Below are positions 54,728-63,310 of a stretch of 64,000 nucleotides of DNA, in pieces (position 1 is the first letter of the stretch; every line of letters begins with the position of its first letter). The stretch is from QUBU01 sp014337915 (GTDB lineage: Bacteria > Pseudomonadota > Gammaproteobacteria > Steroidobacterales > GCA-2729495). The notes beneath the pieces are model-generated. The model was not told the origin of the DNA and made no database searches. It saw only the letters and a program-made list of their open reading frames with translations. The position numbers and the translations under genes were made by a program. The stretch spans positions 1-64,000 of the forward strand of contig SZOW01000008.1 in the NCBI GenBank assembly GCA_030263395.1. The letters are read 5' to 3'.

Positions 54728-55930
54728 TCAGCCGGAGCCGGGGTCGCCGAAGTCGACCCCCGGCCCACCGGTCCGGTACTGCCTCAGGTAGCGCCGCGCC
54801 ACGGACTGGATGTGGACCTCGTCCGGGCCGTCGTAGATGCGTGCCTCGCGGGCGTGGCGGTACATGCGGCTGAGCGGCGTGTCGTCGGTGAGGCCGAGCG
54901 CGCCATGCACCTGGATCGCGCGGTCGATGACGTTGTGGAGCATGCGTGCACCGACGACCTTGATGGTGCCGATCATCTCGCGTGCCTCCAGGCCGGCGTC
55001 GAGCTGTCGGGCGGCATCGAGCGTCAGCATGCGGCAGGCCTGGATCTCGGCGGCGCTCTCGAAGACGTGGCTCTGCATCAGCTGCTTGTGGGCGAGCGGT
55101 TCACCGAAGGCGACGCGCTCGTTGAGCCGCCGGCACATCAGGTCAAAGGCCCGCTGGGCCTGCCCCAGCCAGCGCATGCAGTGGAAGATGCGCCCCGGGC
55201 CCAGGCGCTGCTGGGCGATGGTGAAGCCCTTGCCGCGCGGGCCGAGCAGGTTCTCCGCCGGGACGCGTACGTCGTCGTAGTGGACTTCCCAGTGGCCGCC
55301 GGCGATGCCGAGCAGCGGTGTTTCGCGCACGATCCGGTAGCCCCGGGTATTGGTCGGCACGATGATCATGCTGAAGCACTCGTGGCGCGGACCTTCCGTT
55401 TCCGTCCGGCACATGACCGTGGTGTATTCCGCATCGCCGGCACCGGTGGTGAACCACTTGCGCCCGTTGATCACCCACTGCCCATCCTCGAGCCTGGCGG
55501 TGGTCTGCAGCTGGGTCGGATCGGAACTGGCGACGTCCGGCTCGGTCATGGCAAAGCTCGGGATGATCTCGCCGGCAACCAGGGGGGCCAGGTAGCGTTC
55601 GCGCCATTGCGGTGCCGCGTAGCGATGCAGCATGAGCGAATCCTGCAGCGACAGCGTGCCCAGGGCCTGCATGGCATGGAACGAGCGGCCGATCACCTCG
55701 TTCACGTGCACGTAGTCGAGGAAGGGCATGCCCTGGCCACCGATCTCGCGCGGATGGCCGAGCGCCCAGAGGCCGGCGGCCTTGGCCTCCTCGATGAGGC
55801 GCGCCATGGCGAGGTTGCGCTGCGTGCGTGAGCCCTCGTCGAGTTCCCGTTCCGCCGGATAGACACGATCCTCGACGAAGCGCAGCACACGGCGGCGCAC
55901 ATCCTGCCAGTCGGGTTTGTTCACGGTCAT
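54728..55930 (-). CDS. acyl-CoA dehydrogenase
   Basis: A 400-residue flavin acyl-CoA dehydrogenase. FAMTEPDVASSDPTQLQT is the flavin/substrate loop, WVINGRKWFTTGAGDAEY follows, and the C-terminal helix has QVHGALGLTDDTPLSRMYR. It introduces a double bond into an acyl-CoA, passing electrons to ETF. It is the last gene of a minus-strand run from 60004 (SDR, hydratase, dehydrogenase, CoA transferase, this gene). Confidence 0.94.
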   Translation of the reverse strand: MTVNKPDWQDVRRRVLRFVEDRVYPAERELDEGSRTQRNLAMARLIEEAKAAGLWALGHPREIGGQGMPFLDYVHVNEVIGRSFHAMQALGTLSLQDSLMLHRYAAPQWRERYLAPLVAGEIIPSFAMTEPDVASSDPTQLQTTARLEDGQWVINGRKWFTTGAGDAEYTTVMCRTETEGPRHECFSMIIVPTNTRGYRIVRETPLLGIAGGHWEVHYDDVRVPAENLLGPRGKGFTIAQQRLGPGRIFHCMRWLGQAQRAFDLMCRRLNERVAFGEPLAHKQLMQSHVFESAAEIQACRMLTLDAARQLDAGLEAREMIGTIKVVGARMLHNVIDRAIQVHGALGLTDDTPLSRMYRHAREARIYDGPDEVHIQSVARRYLRQYRTGGPGVDFGDPGSG

Positions 55931-55960
55931 CTCTTTGCTGCTCTGTGTACCGGGAGCGTT

Positions 55961-57121
55961 TCAGCTGCCGATCACGCCGGCTGCGGCGAGATCGGCGATC
56001 TCAGCGGCATCGAAGCCCGCCGCGCGCAGCACGTCCTGCGAGTCCCGGCCCGGCAGTGGCGGCGCCTGGGGAGTCCCCGGCGGCGTGCGGCTGAAGCGCG
56101 GTGCCGGCGCATGCTGCAGGACGCCGCCAACCTCGATGAAGGAGCGGCGCGCAACATGGTGGGGATGGCGCGCCGCCTCCGGCCCGGTCAGCACCGGTGC
56201 GAAGCAGGCATCGCTGCCTTCGAGCAGCGCGCACCACTCGTCGCGCGTGCGGCTGCGGAACACCCGGGTCAGCTCGGCCCGCAGCGCCGCCCAGTCCTCG
56301 CGTGCGGCCTGGCCCGGCTCCATGCGGAAGCCGTGCGCGGCAAAGCGTGCGGGATCGAGCCCGGCCTTTTCGATCAGCAGCGCGTAGAACTGCGGTTCCA
56401 GCGGGCCAATGGCTACGTACTTGCCATCCCTGGTCTCGTAAGTGCCGTAGTAGTGTGCGGCGCCGGAGAGGAAACCGGTGCCGGGGCGGTCGTCGTACAG
56501 GCCCATGGCCCGCATGCCATGGAAGGTGGCCATCAGGGCATTGCTGCCATCGATCATCGCCGCGTCCACCACCTGGCCCTTGCCGGTCTGGCGGGCTTCG
56601 AGCAGCGCGCAGACCAGGCCGAAGGCGAGCAGCATGCCGCCACCGCCGAAGTCGCCGACCAGGTTCAGGGGCGGTACCGGCGCTCCGCCGGGTTCGCCGA
56701 TGCCGGCCAGCGCGCCGGCCAGCGCGATGTAGTTGATGTCATGGCCAGCGGCGCCGGCCAGCGGCCCGTCCTGACCCCAACCGGTGACACGGCCGTAGAC
56801 CAGCTGCGGATTGCGTGCGAAGCAGTCCTCGGGCCCGAAGCCGAGCCGTTCGGCAACGCCGGGGCGGAAGCCCTCGAACAGCGCATCGGCACCGCCCACC
56901 AGCCGCAACAGCACGCCGACGCCGCGCGGTGACTTGAGGTCCAGCAGCAGCGAGCGGCGGTTGCGGCACAGCGGGTCGAGTTGCTGCTGTGCGCTGGTGC
57001 CCGGGCGGTCGATGCGCAGCACCTCGGCGCCCATGTCGCCGAGCATCATGCCGCAGAACGGGCCGGGGCCGAGGCCGGCGACTTCGATGACGCGCAGGCC
57101 GGCGAGCGGACCCCGGCTCAT
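55961..57121 (-). CDS. CaiB/BaiF family CoA transferase (racemase-like)
   Basis: A 386-residue class III CoA-transferase. LRVIEVAGLGPGPFCGMMLGDMGAEVLRIDRPG starts the protein and LLDLKSPRGVGVLLRLVGGADALFEGFRPGVAERLG follows; GHDINYIALAGAL holds the region of the catalytic Asp. It moves CoA between acids or racemises 2-methylacyl-CoA. Its ATG overlaps the stop of the acyl-CoA dehydrogenase upstream by 4 bp. Confidence 0.93.
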   Translation of the reverse strand: MSRGPLAGLRVIEVAGLGPGPFCGMMLGDMGAEVLRIDRPGTSAQQQLDPLCRNRRSLLLDLKSPRGVGVLLRLVGGADALFEGFRPGVAERLGFGPEDCFARNPQLVYGRVTGWGQDGPLAGAAGHDINYIALAGALAGIGEPGGAPVPPLNLVGDFGGGGMLLAFGLVCALLEARQTGKGQVVDAAMIDGSNALMATFHGMRAMGLYDDRPGTGFLSGAAHYYGTYETRDGKYVAIGPLEPQFYALLIEKAGLDPARFAAHGFRMEPGQAAREDWAALRAELTRVFRSRTRDEWCALLEGSDACFAPVLTGPEAARHPHHVARRSFIEVGGVLQHAPAPRFSRTPPGTPQAPPLPGRDSQDVLRAAGFDAAEIADLAAAGVIGS

Positions 57122-58302
57122 GAGGCCTTGCCGGCGCCCGGGCCGGTGTCCTTCTTGCGTGGATCGAGGCCGATGGACCGGGCGATGATTTCGCGCATCA
57201 CCTCGGAGGAGCCGGCGAAGATGCGCGAGACGCGGGCGTTGCGATACATGCGGGAGATCGCGTACTCCTCCATGTAGCCGGCCCCGCCGTGCAGCTGCAG
57301 GCACTCGTCGACCACGCGGCCCTCGACCTCGCTGGCGAACAGCTTGGCGCGGGCAGCCATGTCGGCGGTGAGCTGGCCGGCGTTGTGGCGGCGCACGCAG
57401 CTGTCGACGAACACCTGCGCGACATCGATTTCGGTGCGCATGTCGGCCATCTTGAAGCGATTGACCTGGAAATCGGCCACGGTCTGGCCGAACATCTTCC
57501 GCTCGCGGATGAAGTCGTAGGTGACGTCGAAGGCGACCTGCGCATTGGCAACATAGGTGCAGGCGCCCAGCAGGCGCTCCTCGGCGAGGAACTGCATCAG
57601 GTAATAGAAGCCGCGCTTCGGGTCGCCAAGGACGTTGGCCTTCGGCACCCGCACGTTGTCGAAGAACAGCTCGGCAGTGTCCTGGGCATCGAGTCCCATC
57701 TTCTTCAGGCGCCGCCCGCGGGAGAAGCCTTCCATGCCGCGCTCGACCAGGAACAGGCCCATCTGCCGCGGCACGGTCGGGTCGGTGCGCGCCGCCACCA
57801 CGAACAGGTCGCCGATGATGCCGTTGGAAATGTAGGTCTTCTGGCCGTTGAGCAGGTAATGGTCCCCACGGTCCTCGGCGCGGCAACGCATGCCGGCGAG
57901 GTCGCTGCCGGCGCCGGTCTCCGTCATGGCGATGCCGAGGATGGTTTCACCGCGCACGCAGGCCGGCAGGTAGCGCTGCTTCTGTTCCTCGGTGCCGAGC
58001 ACGGCAATGTAGGGCGCCACCAGGCGGCTGTGCAGGTGCAGGAACAGCCCGGCATCGCCATAGCGAAAGTTCTCCTCGATGACGATCTGCTCGTAGCGGA
58101 AATCCTCCACACCCGCACCGCCGTAGGCGGGATCAAGGAACATGCAGAGCAGGCCCTGTTCGCCGGCCTTGCGGTAGACCTCGCGGTCGACCTGGCCCTG
58201 CGCGCGCCAGGCTTCGGCATGCGGTTCGATCTCGTTACGGAAGAAGCGGCGGGTGGCTTCACGGAAGATCTCGTGGTCGTCGTCGAAGTGTCCCTGTCTC
58301 AT
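57118..58302 (-). CDS. acyl-CoA dehydrogenase
   Basis: A 394-residue acyl-CoA dehydrogenase. IAMTETGAGSDLAGMRC is the flavin loop, YLLNGQKTYISNGIIGDLFVVAAR the middle and LQLHGGAGYMEEYAISRMYRNARV the C-terminal helix with the GG-x-G-Y-M motif. It shares start/stop overlaps with both neighbours, so four genes (59096 to 55961) are co-translated. It is clearly different from the gene at 54728, giving two dehydrogenases for different chain steps. Confidence 0.95.
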   Translation of the reverse strand: MRQGHFDDDHEIFREATRRFFRNEIEPHAEAWRAQGQVDREVYRKAGEQGLLCMFLDPAYGGAGVEDFRYEQIVIEENFRYGDAGLFLHLHSRLVAPYIAVLGTEEQKQRYLPACVRGETILGIAMTETGAGSDLAGMRCRAEDRGDHYLLNGQKTYISNGIIGDLFVVAARTDPTVPRQMGLFLVERGMEGFSRGRRLKKMGLDAQDTAELFFDNVRVPKANVLGDPKRGFYYLMQFLAEERLLGACTYVANAQVAFDVTYDFIRERKMFGQTVADFQVNRFKMADMRTEIDVAQVFVDSCVRRHNAGQLTADMAARAKLFASEVEGRVVDECLQLHGGAGYMEEYAISRMYRNARVSRIFAGSSEVMREIIARSIGLDPRKKDTGPGAGKAS

Positions 58303-59096
58303 CGCTGGCTCCCATCCTTGCCCGCTGCCGTCGATGCGGCGGGGCGCTTGTTGCGGAATTCTTCCAGGCGTGCACGGAAGTATGCGCTCGCGGCGCAGGC
58401 TTCCTGAAGCCGCGCTTCGCTGCGGAAGACCTCGTCGAAGCCGGCCTCGGCCGCCACACGCATGAGGCGCTTGGTGCCGGCGGTTGCTGCGGCCGACAGC
58501 GTCGCGAGGCGGGCTGCCCAGCCGCGGGCCTCCGCCATCAGCTCCGTGGCCGGCACCACCCGGTTGGCGAGCCCGAGTTCCAGCGCGCGCCCGGCCGGGA
58601 TGCGCTCGGATTCCAGCACCAGCTGCAGGGCGCGCCGGTAGCCGAGCTGGCGGACCAGCAGCCAGCTCGCGCCGCCGTCGGGCACCAGGCCAATGCGGGC
58701 GAAAGCCGAGCTGAGAAAAGCGTCCTCGGCCATCAGCAGCAGGTCGCAGTGCAGGGCGAGGGACATGCCGACGCCCGAGGCCGAGCCGGCCACGGCAGCG
58801 ATCACCGGCTTGTCCATGGTGGCGATCGCCGTGAAGCAGGGCAGGTACTCCGTGAGCAGTTCGTGCTCGACGGCGCCGGAGCCGGACTCCTTGAGGTCCG
58901 CGCCGGCGCAGAACGCCCGGCCGCGGCCGCCGAGCACCACCGCGCGCACCGCATCGTCGCCAGCGAGCTCGCCGAGCGCATCGGCGAGTTCCACACGCAA
59001 CTGGCGCGTGAAGGCGTTCAGTGACTCGGGGCGATCCAGCAGCAGCACCGCGACGGCACCGTCGCGCTCGAGCGCGAGTTGTTGCCAGCGGCTCAT
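58299..59096 (-). CDS. enoyl-CoA hydratase/isomerase
   Basis: A 265-residue crotonase. The oxyanion hole is formed by GRGRAFCAGADLKE and GSASGVGMSLALHCDLLLMAEDA. It hydrates or isomerises enoyl-CoA. It overlaps the acyl-CoA dehydrogenase start by 4 bp and the SDR end by 4 bp in the same operon. Confidence 0.94.
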   Translation of the reverse strand: MSRWQQLALERDGAVAVLLLDRPESLNAFTRQLRVELADALGELAGDDAVRAVVLGGRGRAFCAGADLKESGSGAVEHELLTEYLPCFTAIATMDKPVIAAVAGSASGVGMSLALHCDLLLMAEDAFLSSAFARIGLVPDGGASWLLVRQLGYRRALQLVLESERIPAGRALELGLANRVVPATELMAEARGWAARLATLSAAATAGTKRLMRVAAEAGFDEVFRSEARLQEACAASAYFRARLEEFRNKRPAASTAAGKDGSQR

Positions 59097-60004
59097 GACC
59101 GGGCCCCGAGCGCCTGCTGCAGCGAATCCTCGACGGCCTGCGGATAGTCGACGCCGGCATCGAAGCCGGTCACGTCAGCCCAGCGGGCCAGGATGGCTTC
59201 GGCCGTGGCCTCCTGCGCACCGCCGAGCCGCAGGCCCTGGCTCCGCTGCCAGCGCAGCCGGGCGAACCAGCCACCGCCCGCCTCGAACAGCGAACCGTTC
59301 TCGCGGCTGCTTTCATGCGCGAGGGCGATGACCAGCGGCACCACCTGGGCGGGCTGCAGCTTCGCGGCGATGTCCGCAGGCATGACACCGCTGGTGAAAG
59401 GCGTGGCGGCCAGCGGCGCCACGGCGTTGCTCAGCACGTTCTTCGCGGCGCCTTCACGCGCCAACGCGTGCATCATGCCGACCAGGCCGAGCTTGGCCGC
59501 GCTGTAATTGGCCTGGCCGAAGTTGCCGTAGAGGCCGGCCGCCGAGCTGATGAACAGGATGCGCCCGAACTGCCGGTCGAGCATGCGGGGCCAGGCTGCG
59601 TGGGTGATGCGCCAGGCGCCGGTCAGGTGCACGTCCTGGACGGCGCGCCAGTCGTCCTCGGTCATCTTCGCGAAGCTGCGGTCGCGGATGATGCCGGCGT
59701 TGTTGACCAGCACGTCGACGCTGCCGAAGGCATCGAGTGCCGCGGCGACGACCTGTCCGCCCTCGAGCACCGAGTCGGTGCTGGCCAGGGCCTGGCCACC
59801 CAGGGCGGTGATCTCGGCAGCCACGACGCTGGCGCTGCGGCGGCCGTCGGGCGCCAGCCCGGGATCGTTGACGACGACCTGCGCGCCGCGTCGCGCGAAC
59901 TCCAGGGCATAGGCGCGGCCGAGGCCGGAGCCGGCGCCGGTCACGATCACGGTGCGCCTGTCGAAGCGCAGTGCGCCGGCTGCCTGGGTCACGCTGCCGC
60001 CCAT
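59093..60004 (-). CDS. SDR dehydrogenase, HSD17B4/MFE-2-like
   Basis: A 303-residue SDR. VIVTGAGSGLGRAYALEFARRGAQVVVNDPG is the cofactor site, NNAGIIRDRSFAKM and the catalytic YSAAKLGL follow. The insert after beta 2 and the long C-terminus resemble the dehydrogenase of peroxisomal multifunctional enzyme type 2, a (3R)-hydroxyacyl-CoA dehydrogenase. It heads the minus-strand operon. An operator copy is 54 bp upstream. Confidence 0.92.
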   Translation of the reverse strand: MGGSVTQAAGALRFDRRTVIVTGAGSGLGRAYALEFARRGAQVVVNDPGLAPDGRRSASVVAAEITALGGQALASTDSVLEGGQVVAAALDAFGSVDVLVNNAGIIRDRSFAKMTEDDWRAVQDVHLTGAWRITHAAWPRMLDRQFGRILFISSAAGLYGNFGQANYSAAKLGLVGMMHALAREGAAKNVLSNAVAPLAATPFTSGVMPADIAAKLQPAQVVPLVIALAHESSRENGSLFEAGGGWFARLRWQRSQGLRLGGAQEATAEAILARWADVTGFDAGVDYPQAVEDSLQQALGARS

Positions 60005-60057
60005 CCTGTCCCCTTGCCACCATTCAGGCGCTGCCGGAAGCGCCGCTGGCGGTCAGA

Positions 60058-60076
60058 TAGTCAAATACATTGACAT
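60058..60076. promoter_or_regulatory. palindromic operator between divergent SDR genes
   Basis: TAGTCAA-ATACA-TTGACAT with exact GTCAA-N5-TTGAC core. It lies between the SDR operon start (60004, minus) and the SDR gene at 60127 (plus). The flank TTGACATGCTAG repeats that at 42258. Confidence 0.72.
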
Positions 60077-60126
60077 GCTAGACCGGCTTTCGTCTACTAG
60101 TCCAGTCTCAGCCTGCAGGCGGAATC

Positions 60127-60924
60127 ATGACCGTGACTACAACTGGATCCAGCCCGCTTCCGGGCCAGTTCGACCTCCACGGCCAGGTGGCGCTGGTCAC
60201 CGGCGGCGGCACCGGCCTCGGCCGTGCGTTCGCCACGACGCTGGCGCAGGCCGGCGCCGACATCGCGCTCTGTGCACGCCGCCGCGACAAGCTGGCCGAG
60301 ACTGCGGCGCTGCTGGCCGGGACCGGCCGGCGCATCATCTGCGTCGCCATGGATGTCACCGACGAGGCGAGCATCGACGCAGCGCTGGGCGAGGTCAACG
60401 CGCAGCTCGGGCTGCCCGACATCCTGGTGAACAACGCGGGCATCAACCGGCCGATGTTCGCCACCCAGCTCTCGGCTGCGGACTGGGATGCCGTGCTCGA
60501 CACCAACCTCAAGGGGGCGTTCATGACCGCAAGGGCCTTTGCCTTGCAGCCGGGCCGCGCGCAACGCGGCGGTGCCATCGTCAATGTTGCCTCGATCCTC
60601 GGTATTCGTGCGCAGAAGTCGGTGGCGGCCTACATGGCCTCCAAGGCCGGGCTGATCCACCTGACGCATGCGCTGGCGCTGGAGTGGGCACGCATGAACA
60701 TCCGCGTCAACGCGCTGCTGCCCGGGTATTTCCGCACCGACATCACCGCGGACTTCATGGATACCGCCGAAGGCCAGCGGATCGTCGGCAACATTCCGCT
60801 GCGTCGTCCCGGCAATCTCGATGAGCTATCCGGGCCGCTGCTGCTGCTGGCGAGCCGGGCCGGCAGCTTCATGACCGGCACGGTCATCGTGGCCGACGGT
60901 GGGCACCTGCTGAGCAGCCTCTGA
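60127..60924 (+). CDS. short-chain dehydrogenase/reductase
   Basis: A 265-residue classical SDR. VALVTGGGTGLGRAFA binds the cofactor, NNAGINRPMF follows and the active site is YMASKAGL. It fits 3-oxoacyl or hydroxysteroid dehydrogenases. It begins the plus-strand group with the kinase-like phosphotransferase 3 bp downstream and shares the operator at 60058. Confidence 0.93.
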   Translation: MTVTTTGSSPLPGQFDLHGQVALVTGGGTGLGRAFATTLAQAGADIALCARRRDKLAETAALLAGTGRRIICVAMDVTDEASIDAALGEVNAQLGLPDILVNNAGINRPMFATQLSAADWDAVLDTNLKGAFMTARAFALQPGRAQRGGAIVNVASILGIRAQKSVAAYMASKAGLIHLTHALALEWARMNIRVNALLPGYFRTDITADFMDTAEGQRIVGNIPLRRPGNLDELSGPLLLLASRAGSFMTGTVIVADGGHLLSSL

Positions 60925-60927
60925 ACC

Positions 60928-61917
60928 GTGGACGGGGCCGAGCTCGCAGAGCGTCTGGCTGGCGCCTACCGGCGCCAGGCCGGGGCCGCAGTGCGCATCG
61001 ACGGGCTGCAACGCCTGTCGGCAGGCGCTTCGGCCGAGACCTGGCGCTTCGAGCGCATCGTGGGCGCGGGCCGGGAGCCGATGATCCTGCAGCGCTTCAC
61101 CGGCGAGAAGCAATTCACCGCCGCGCTCGACAAGCGCAGCCAGGGCCTGGTGCAGCGCGCAGCCCACGCCGCGGGAATCGCCACGCCCCGGGTGGACCTC
61201 ATCCTCGAGGCGGCGGATGGCCTGGGCGAAGGCTTCGTGTCGGCGTTCGTCGGCGGCGAGACACTCGGCCAGCGCATCACGCGCGCCGCGGAGCTGGCGC
61301 GGGCCCGCGAGCGGCTGACGGGGCAGTGCGCGCGGATCCTCGCTGATATCCATCGCATGGATCTCGACGGGCTGCCGCCGCTGCCGGCCGAGGCTCCGGC
61401 CGACATGCTCGAGCGGCTGCGCCGCGCGCACGATGGCTTCGGTGTGCGGCTGCCAGTGTTCGAGCTGGCCTTTGCCTGGCTGCGGGAGCGGTTGCCCGCG
61501 GTGCCGGAGCCGCGCCTGGTGCACGGGGATTTCCGCAACGGCAATTTCATCGTCGATGCGGATGGCCTGGTCGCCGTGCTCGACTGGGAGGCGGCACATC
61601 TCGGCGATCCGCTCGAGGACCTCGGCTGGATGTGCCTCAACGCCTGGCGCTTTGGTCGGATCGACCAGCCCGTGGGTGGCTTCGGCAGGCGCGAGGAACT
61701 GTTCCAGGCCTACGAGGCGGCGACGGGCAAGGCGGTGGACCGCCGGCGGGTGCGCTTCTGGGAAGTCTTCGGCACCCTGCGCTGGGGCATCATCTGCCAG
61801 TGGTTCGGCAACCAGTTCATCAGCGGTGAGGTGCCGCTGATCGAGCGCGCGGCCATCGGGCGCCGTGTGGCGGAAACCGAACTCGACCTGCTCGACCTGA
61901 TCGAGGGAGTGGACTGA
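60928..61917 (+). CDS. APH-fold phosphotransferase family protein
   Basis: A 329-residue protein of the aminoglycoside-phosphotransferase fold. LVHGDFRNGNFIVDADGLVAVLDWEAAHLGDPLEDLGWMC is the catalytic and metal loop (HGDFxxGN and DWE). Such proteins are frequently fused or adjacent to acyl-CoA dehydrogenases (ACAD10-like) and may phosphorylate hydroxyacyl-CoA. The likely start is the GTG at 60928. Its stop overlaps the DUF6285 gene by one base. Confidence 0.9.
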   Translation: MDGAELAERLAGAYRRQAGAAVRIDGLQRLSAGASAETWRFERIVGAGREPMILQRFTGEKQFTAALDKRSQGLVQRAAHAAGIATPRVDLILEAADGLGEGFVSAFVGGETLGQRITRAAELARARERLTGQCARILADIHRMDLDGLPPLPAEAPADMLERLRRAHDGFGVRLPVFELAFAWLRERLPAVPEPRLVHGDFRNGNFIVDADGLVAVLDWEAAHLGDPLEDLGWMCLNAWRFGRIDQPVGGFGRREELFQAYEAATGKAVDRRRVRFWEVFGTLRWGIICQWFGNQFISGEVPLIERAAIGRRVAETELDLLDLIEGVD

Positions 61918-62297
61918 TGCCGCTGAATCCGCCGGACCGGCTGCAGCTGCTCGACGCCATCCTCGAGGTGCTGGAGGGCAGGGAGGATGCGGCGACCTCG
62001 GCCTACGAGACGCGCATTGCGCTGAGCCTGCTGCGGCTGCTGCGCCGCGAGCTGCAAGCCGGTGAAGCGCTCCTGGCCGATGAACAGGCGCGGCTGCGTG
62101 CCCTGCTCGGCGCGCAAGGCGATGGGGCCGGGCTCAACCACCAGCTCTGCGAGCGCATCCGCAGCGGCGTGATCCCGGCGAGCGATCCGGCCCTGCTGCG
62201 GCACCTGCGGCAGACGGCGCTCGCCAAGCTCGCGATCGACAACCCGCGCTACTCGGCCTACCTGCGCGCCACGCAGCTGCCGCCCGGGGGCGGCTAG
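61917..62297 (+). CDS. DUF6285 domain protein
   Basis: A 126-residue all-helical protein of the DUF6285 type (PPDRLQLLDAILEVLEGRE at the start and LAIDNPRYSAYLR at the end). Genes of this type nearly always follow an APH-fold phosphotransferase, as here, so a small partner subunit is likely. Biochemical role is unknown. Its last 4 bases overlap the convergent DUF4126 gene. Confidence 0.82.
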   Translation: MPLNPPDRLQLLDAILEVLEGREDAATSAYETRIALSLLRLLRRELQAGEALLADEQARLRALLGAQGDGAGLNHQLCERIRSGVIPASDPALLRHLRQTALAKLAIDNPRYSAYLRATQLPPGGG

Positions 62298-62902
62298 CCG
62301 GTCCGGCGCTGCTGCGTCCATCCGGGGCGCAGGCGCCGGATCAGTCCCCGCAGCTGGCGCCAGATCCGCGACAGCAGCCAGACCGCGAAAACCAGGAAGA
62401 GCAGCAGCAGCCCGAGGAACAGCAGTGGATACTGGATCGCCAGCCAGAAGCCGGCCGGCACCGCCAGGTCCTCGGCGATCGAGGCGGTCCAGTTCGACAG
62501 CGGCTCCGGGGACGAATTGATGACCGCGCGGCTGCCGGCCTTGGTGGCATGGGATACCGAGGCGATGCTGCCACCCAGGATCGCCGCCACCGCGATCCAC
62601 ACCGGGTCCATATCGCCCAGCGCCGCAGCGGCCAGCACCACCGCGGCCGGGATGCGGATGAAGCCGTGCACCGCGTCCCAGGCGCTGTCGACCACCGGCA
62701 TTTTGTCGGCGATGAACTCCACCACCAGCAGCACGCCAGCCACCGCCATCACCACCGGGTGCTGAAGGATGGCGAGATGCGTCGGCAGGGCGAGGTAGCC
62801 CAGGCGGGCGAGGAGTCCGGCCAGGAACAGCACCGCATAGAGCCGGATGCCGCTCGCCCAGGCGAGGCCGGCGGCGAGCGCGATCTGTGCGACCAGGTCC
62901 AT
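62294..62902 (-). CDS. DUF4126 family membrane protein
   Basis: A 202-residue membrane protein with about five helices. LAAGLAWASGIRLYAVLFLAGLLARLG and FIADKMPVVDSAWDAVHGFIRIPA are the conserved DUF4126 blocks. The basic C-terminus (RLRPGWTQQRRTG) is cytoplasmic. Function is unknown in the family. It converges on the DUF6285 gene with a 4-bp overlap. Confidence 0.85.
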   Translation of the reverse strand: MDLVAQIALAAGLAWASGIRLYAVLFLAGLLARLGYLALPTHLAILQHPVVMAVAGVLLVVEFIADKMPVVDSAWDAVHGFIRIPAAVVLAAAALGDMDPVWIAVAAILGGSIASVSHATKAGSRAVINSSPEPLSNWTASIAEDLAVPAGFWLAIQYPLLFLGLLLLFLVFAVWLLSRIWRQLRGLIRRLRPGWTQQRRTG

Positions 62903-62965
62903 GGGCCAGGCCCGGCATGCCCCGGAACTGCCCGCCGCGGCGGAGCAGCGCGGGGCCGGGCGTGC

Positions 62966-63166
62966 CTATTCGAGGACGAAGGTGACGCGCATGCGCACGC
63001 GGTACTCGGTGATGCGGCCTGAGCTGACAACCACGTCCTGGTCCTGGATCCAGGCGCCGGAGACGTTCTTCAGCGTCTTGCCCGCGGTCTTCAGGCCATT
63101 GCGCATGGCATCGTCGAAGCTCTTCTTTGAACTGGCGATGATCTCGATGGTCTTGGCAACGCTCAC
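62966..63166 (-). CDS. dodecin family flavin-binding protein
   Basis: A 66-residue dodecin. VAKTIEIIASSKKSFDDAM and VSGAWIQDQDVVVSSGRITEYRV match the family; W43 corresponds to the flavin-stacking Trp of dodecins. Twelve copies assemble into a hollow sphere that stores FMN or riboflavin and protects it. The GTG at 63166 follows AGGAG. Its length is normal for the family. Confidence 0.9.
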   Translation of the reverse strand: MSVAKTIEIIASSKKSFDDAMRNGLKTAGKTLKNVSGAWIQDQDVVVSSGRITEYRVRMRVTFVLE

Positions 63167-63310
63167 GGTTGTACTCCTCTCGCGGTTGGCTGCGGATGCC
63201 GCATCGATTGTGGGGCCCGGTGCACGGCCGCACAACCGGGGCGCCGGGCCGCATGAGCAGCCTGGTGGCCGGCGGCGACTGATCCAGCGGGTTCGGGGCG
63301 TCCCACCGGC

